From: Firmicutes bacterium UBA3941 | GTDB lineage: Bacteria > Bacillota > Clostridia > Caldicoprobacterales > UBA3941 | Assembly (NCBI GenBank): GCA_002385665.1 | Contig: DGDX01000114.1 | Span: forward strand, 20,257-26,465 | Direction: 5' to 3' | DNA: 6,209 nt | Shown here: positions 5,177 through 6,209 of the stretch, one piece after another | Layout: each line of letters starts with the position of its first letter | How positions within the stretch are numbered: the first letter of the stretch is position 1 | The notes under the pieces: generated by a model | Databases searched by the model: none | What the model saw: only the letters and a program-made list of their open reading frames with translations | What the model was told of the DNA's origin: nothing | Translations under genes and position numbers: made by a program

Positions 5177-6190
5177 ATGAGTAATAAGGTTTTAAAGTTT
5201 GCTACGCTCTTGGTTGCTATGGTAATGGTCGTTTCATTGATGGTGGCTTGCGCTGCTCCAAAGGCTCCGGACAACCAGGGCAATGAAGGTCAGGAAGATG
5301 CAATAGACGAAAAGGATGACGCCAGGGAGCAGGACGAGGACAAAACCGACGCAGAACCTGAAGAAAGTTCCACACAGGATCATGACGAATCATTTCCCTT
5401 GGAAGTCGTTGACAGCTTAGGCAGAAAGATAACCATAGAAAAGGAGCCGGAGAAGGTGATATCCTTAGCCCCTAATACTACGGAGACGCTTTTTGCCCTG
5501 GGCCTGGGTGACAAGGTAATAGGTGTAAGTCAACAGTGTGATTATCCGGAAGAAGCCACTGCCAAGGATAAGATGGGGGACTTCTGGGATCCCAACATCG
5601 AACTCATAGTGGAGGCCGACCCCGATATCCTCTTTGTAGGAAATGCCGCCCCAGAAGAATTCCTGAATAAAATGGAGGAGAACGGCATATTGGTACTATC
5701 CTTGGAAGGACTCGACCTGGAGGGCACATATGAGGCTATTATAAACACGGGCAGAGCCATGGGAGCCCGGCAGGCAGCCGAGGATATGGTCAATTCCATG
5801 AAGGAAAAAGCGGCAGATATCGTAAAAAAAGTGGAGGGCGAGGAAAGACCCGAAGTCTATTTTGTTATCTCCTATGGTGAATACGGTGATTTTACCGCAG
5901 GAGGTAAAAGCTTTATTAATGAATTGATAACTATGGCAGGGGGCAGGAATATAGCCGGAGATATAGAGGAGGAATGGCCTCAATACAGCATGGAAAAGCT
6001 GGTAGAACAGGATCCGGAGATAATCTTATCCACAATTCAGGCCAATCCTGATGGGTTAGCCGATACTCCCGGATACAAGGAGCTTACCGCCATAAAGGAG
6101 AACAGATTGATCGTATTGGACGACAATTTAATCAATAGAGCTGGTCCCAGGCTGATAGAGGGTTTGGAAGCCTTGGCCAAGGGTATACAC
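5177..6190 (+). CDS. btuF: Cobalamin ABC transporter substrate-binding lipoprotein BtuF-like, C-terminus cut by contig end
   Basis: The frame from ATG 5177 gives 338 residues up to the point where adapter sequence begins. A lipoprotein signal peptide is seen: K-rich start, hydrophobic stretch (8-23) and lipobox LMVAC with the lipidated cysteine at 25. A very acidic linker follows (about 32-72), tethering the binding domain to the membrane. The periplasmic-binding fold of the BtuF/FhuD class runs from about residue 74: VVDSLGRKITIEKEPEKVIS (77-96), APNTTETLFALGLGDKVIGV (98-117), the CDYPEEA segment (121-127), a long central helix near 180-220 and DPEIILST (279-286). It delivers cobalamin to a BtuCD-type importer. 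Fold alone cannot separate B12 from haem or siderophore binders, but the cobalamin riboswitch upstream makes B12 (or cobinamide) the likely ligand. Only a few residues are probably missing. The frame continues through the adapter, so database translations ending in LSLIHI would be artefactual. Confidence 0.9.
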
Positions 6191-6209
6191 CTGTCTCTTA
6201 TACACATCT
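6191..6209. other. Tn5/Nextera mosaic-end adapter sequence (artefact)
   Basis: CTGTCTCTTATACACATCT is identical to the 19-base Tn5 mosaic end in the orientation found at the 3' end of untrimmed Nextera reads. It occupies exactly the final 19 bases. It is library adapter left at a contig end, not a native transposon end, since no transposase or target duplication accompanies it. Confidence 0.96.

Noticed and set aside
5065..5283. Minus-strand frame across the btuF leader and 5' end
   Set aside because: It overlaps conserved RNA structure and the btuF signal peptide, and has no ribosome binding site or recognisable product.
6191..6209. Native Tn5-like transposon end
   Set aside because: The match is to the engineered mosaic end used for library making, at the exact terminal position, with no transposase or target duplication.

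Overview
The window reads as chromosomal DNA from a Gram-positive, low-to-moderate-GC Firmicute, most likely a member of the Clostridia. The evidence is strong GGAGG-type ribosome binding sites, frequent AGG and ATA codons, sigma-A-like promoters with extended -10 elements, a lipoprotein-type binding protein, an MGDG-synthase-family glycosyltransferase and a cobalamin riboswitch with an intrinsic terminator. No mobile element, tRNA, rRNA or CRISPR array is visible. The genus cannot be fixed from the sequence alone.

Layout: (1) 1-1060, minus strand: a glycosyltransferase of the MGDG synthase / processive diacylglycerol glucosyltransferase family, cut by the left edge near its C-terminus. (2) 1061-1296: a divergent intergenic region with an outward promoter on each strand, both carrying the extended -10 TGATATAAT. 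(3) 1297-2663, plus strand: an ECF-type sigma factor, overlapped by one base by a membrane-anchored zinc-finger (ZAS) anti-sigma factor with an acidic stalk and an extracytoplasmic domain I do not recognise. (4) 2772-3584: a soluble protein with two helix-turn-helix-like segments that resemble each other, probably a DNA-binding regulator of unknown role. (5) 3774-4631: a cation diffusion facilitator whose metal-site motifs (NxxxD and DxxxD) suit a manganese-type exporter. It has its own promoter and a long leader hairpin. (6) 4632-5176: a 545-base leader region with a textbook cobalamin riboswitch, a P13-like hairpin, an intrinsic terminator, and further structure around the Shine-Dalgarno sequence. 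(7) 5177-6190: a BtuF-type cobalamin-binding lipoprotein, nearly complete.

The last 19 bases (6191-6209) are identical to the Tn5/Nextera mosaic-end adapter. They are a sequencing artefact at a contig end, not biology, so the last gene is cut by the contig edge and the BtuCD permease and ATPase genes usual for such an operon would lie beyond it.

The genes form separate functional units rather than one pathway: envelope lipid glycosylation, an envelope-stress type sigma/anti-sigma switch with a possible co-transcribed regulator, metal export, and riboswitch-controlled vitamin B12 uptake. The least explained items are the regulator at 2772-3584, the C-terminal domain of the anti-sigma factor, and the layered RNA structures between the riboswitch and btuF. 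I did not find convincing evidence for a wholly new multi-gene system.
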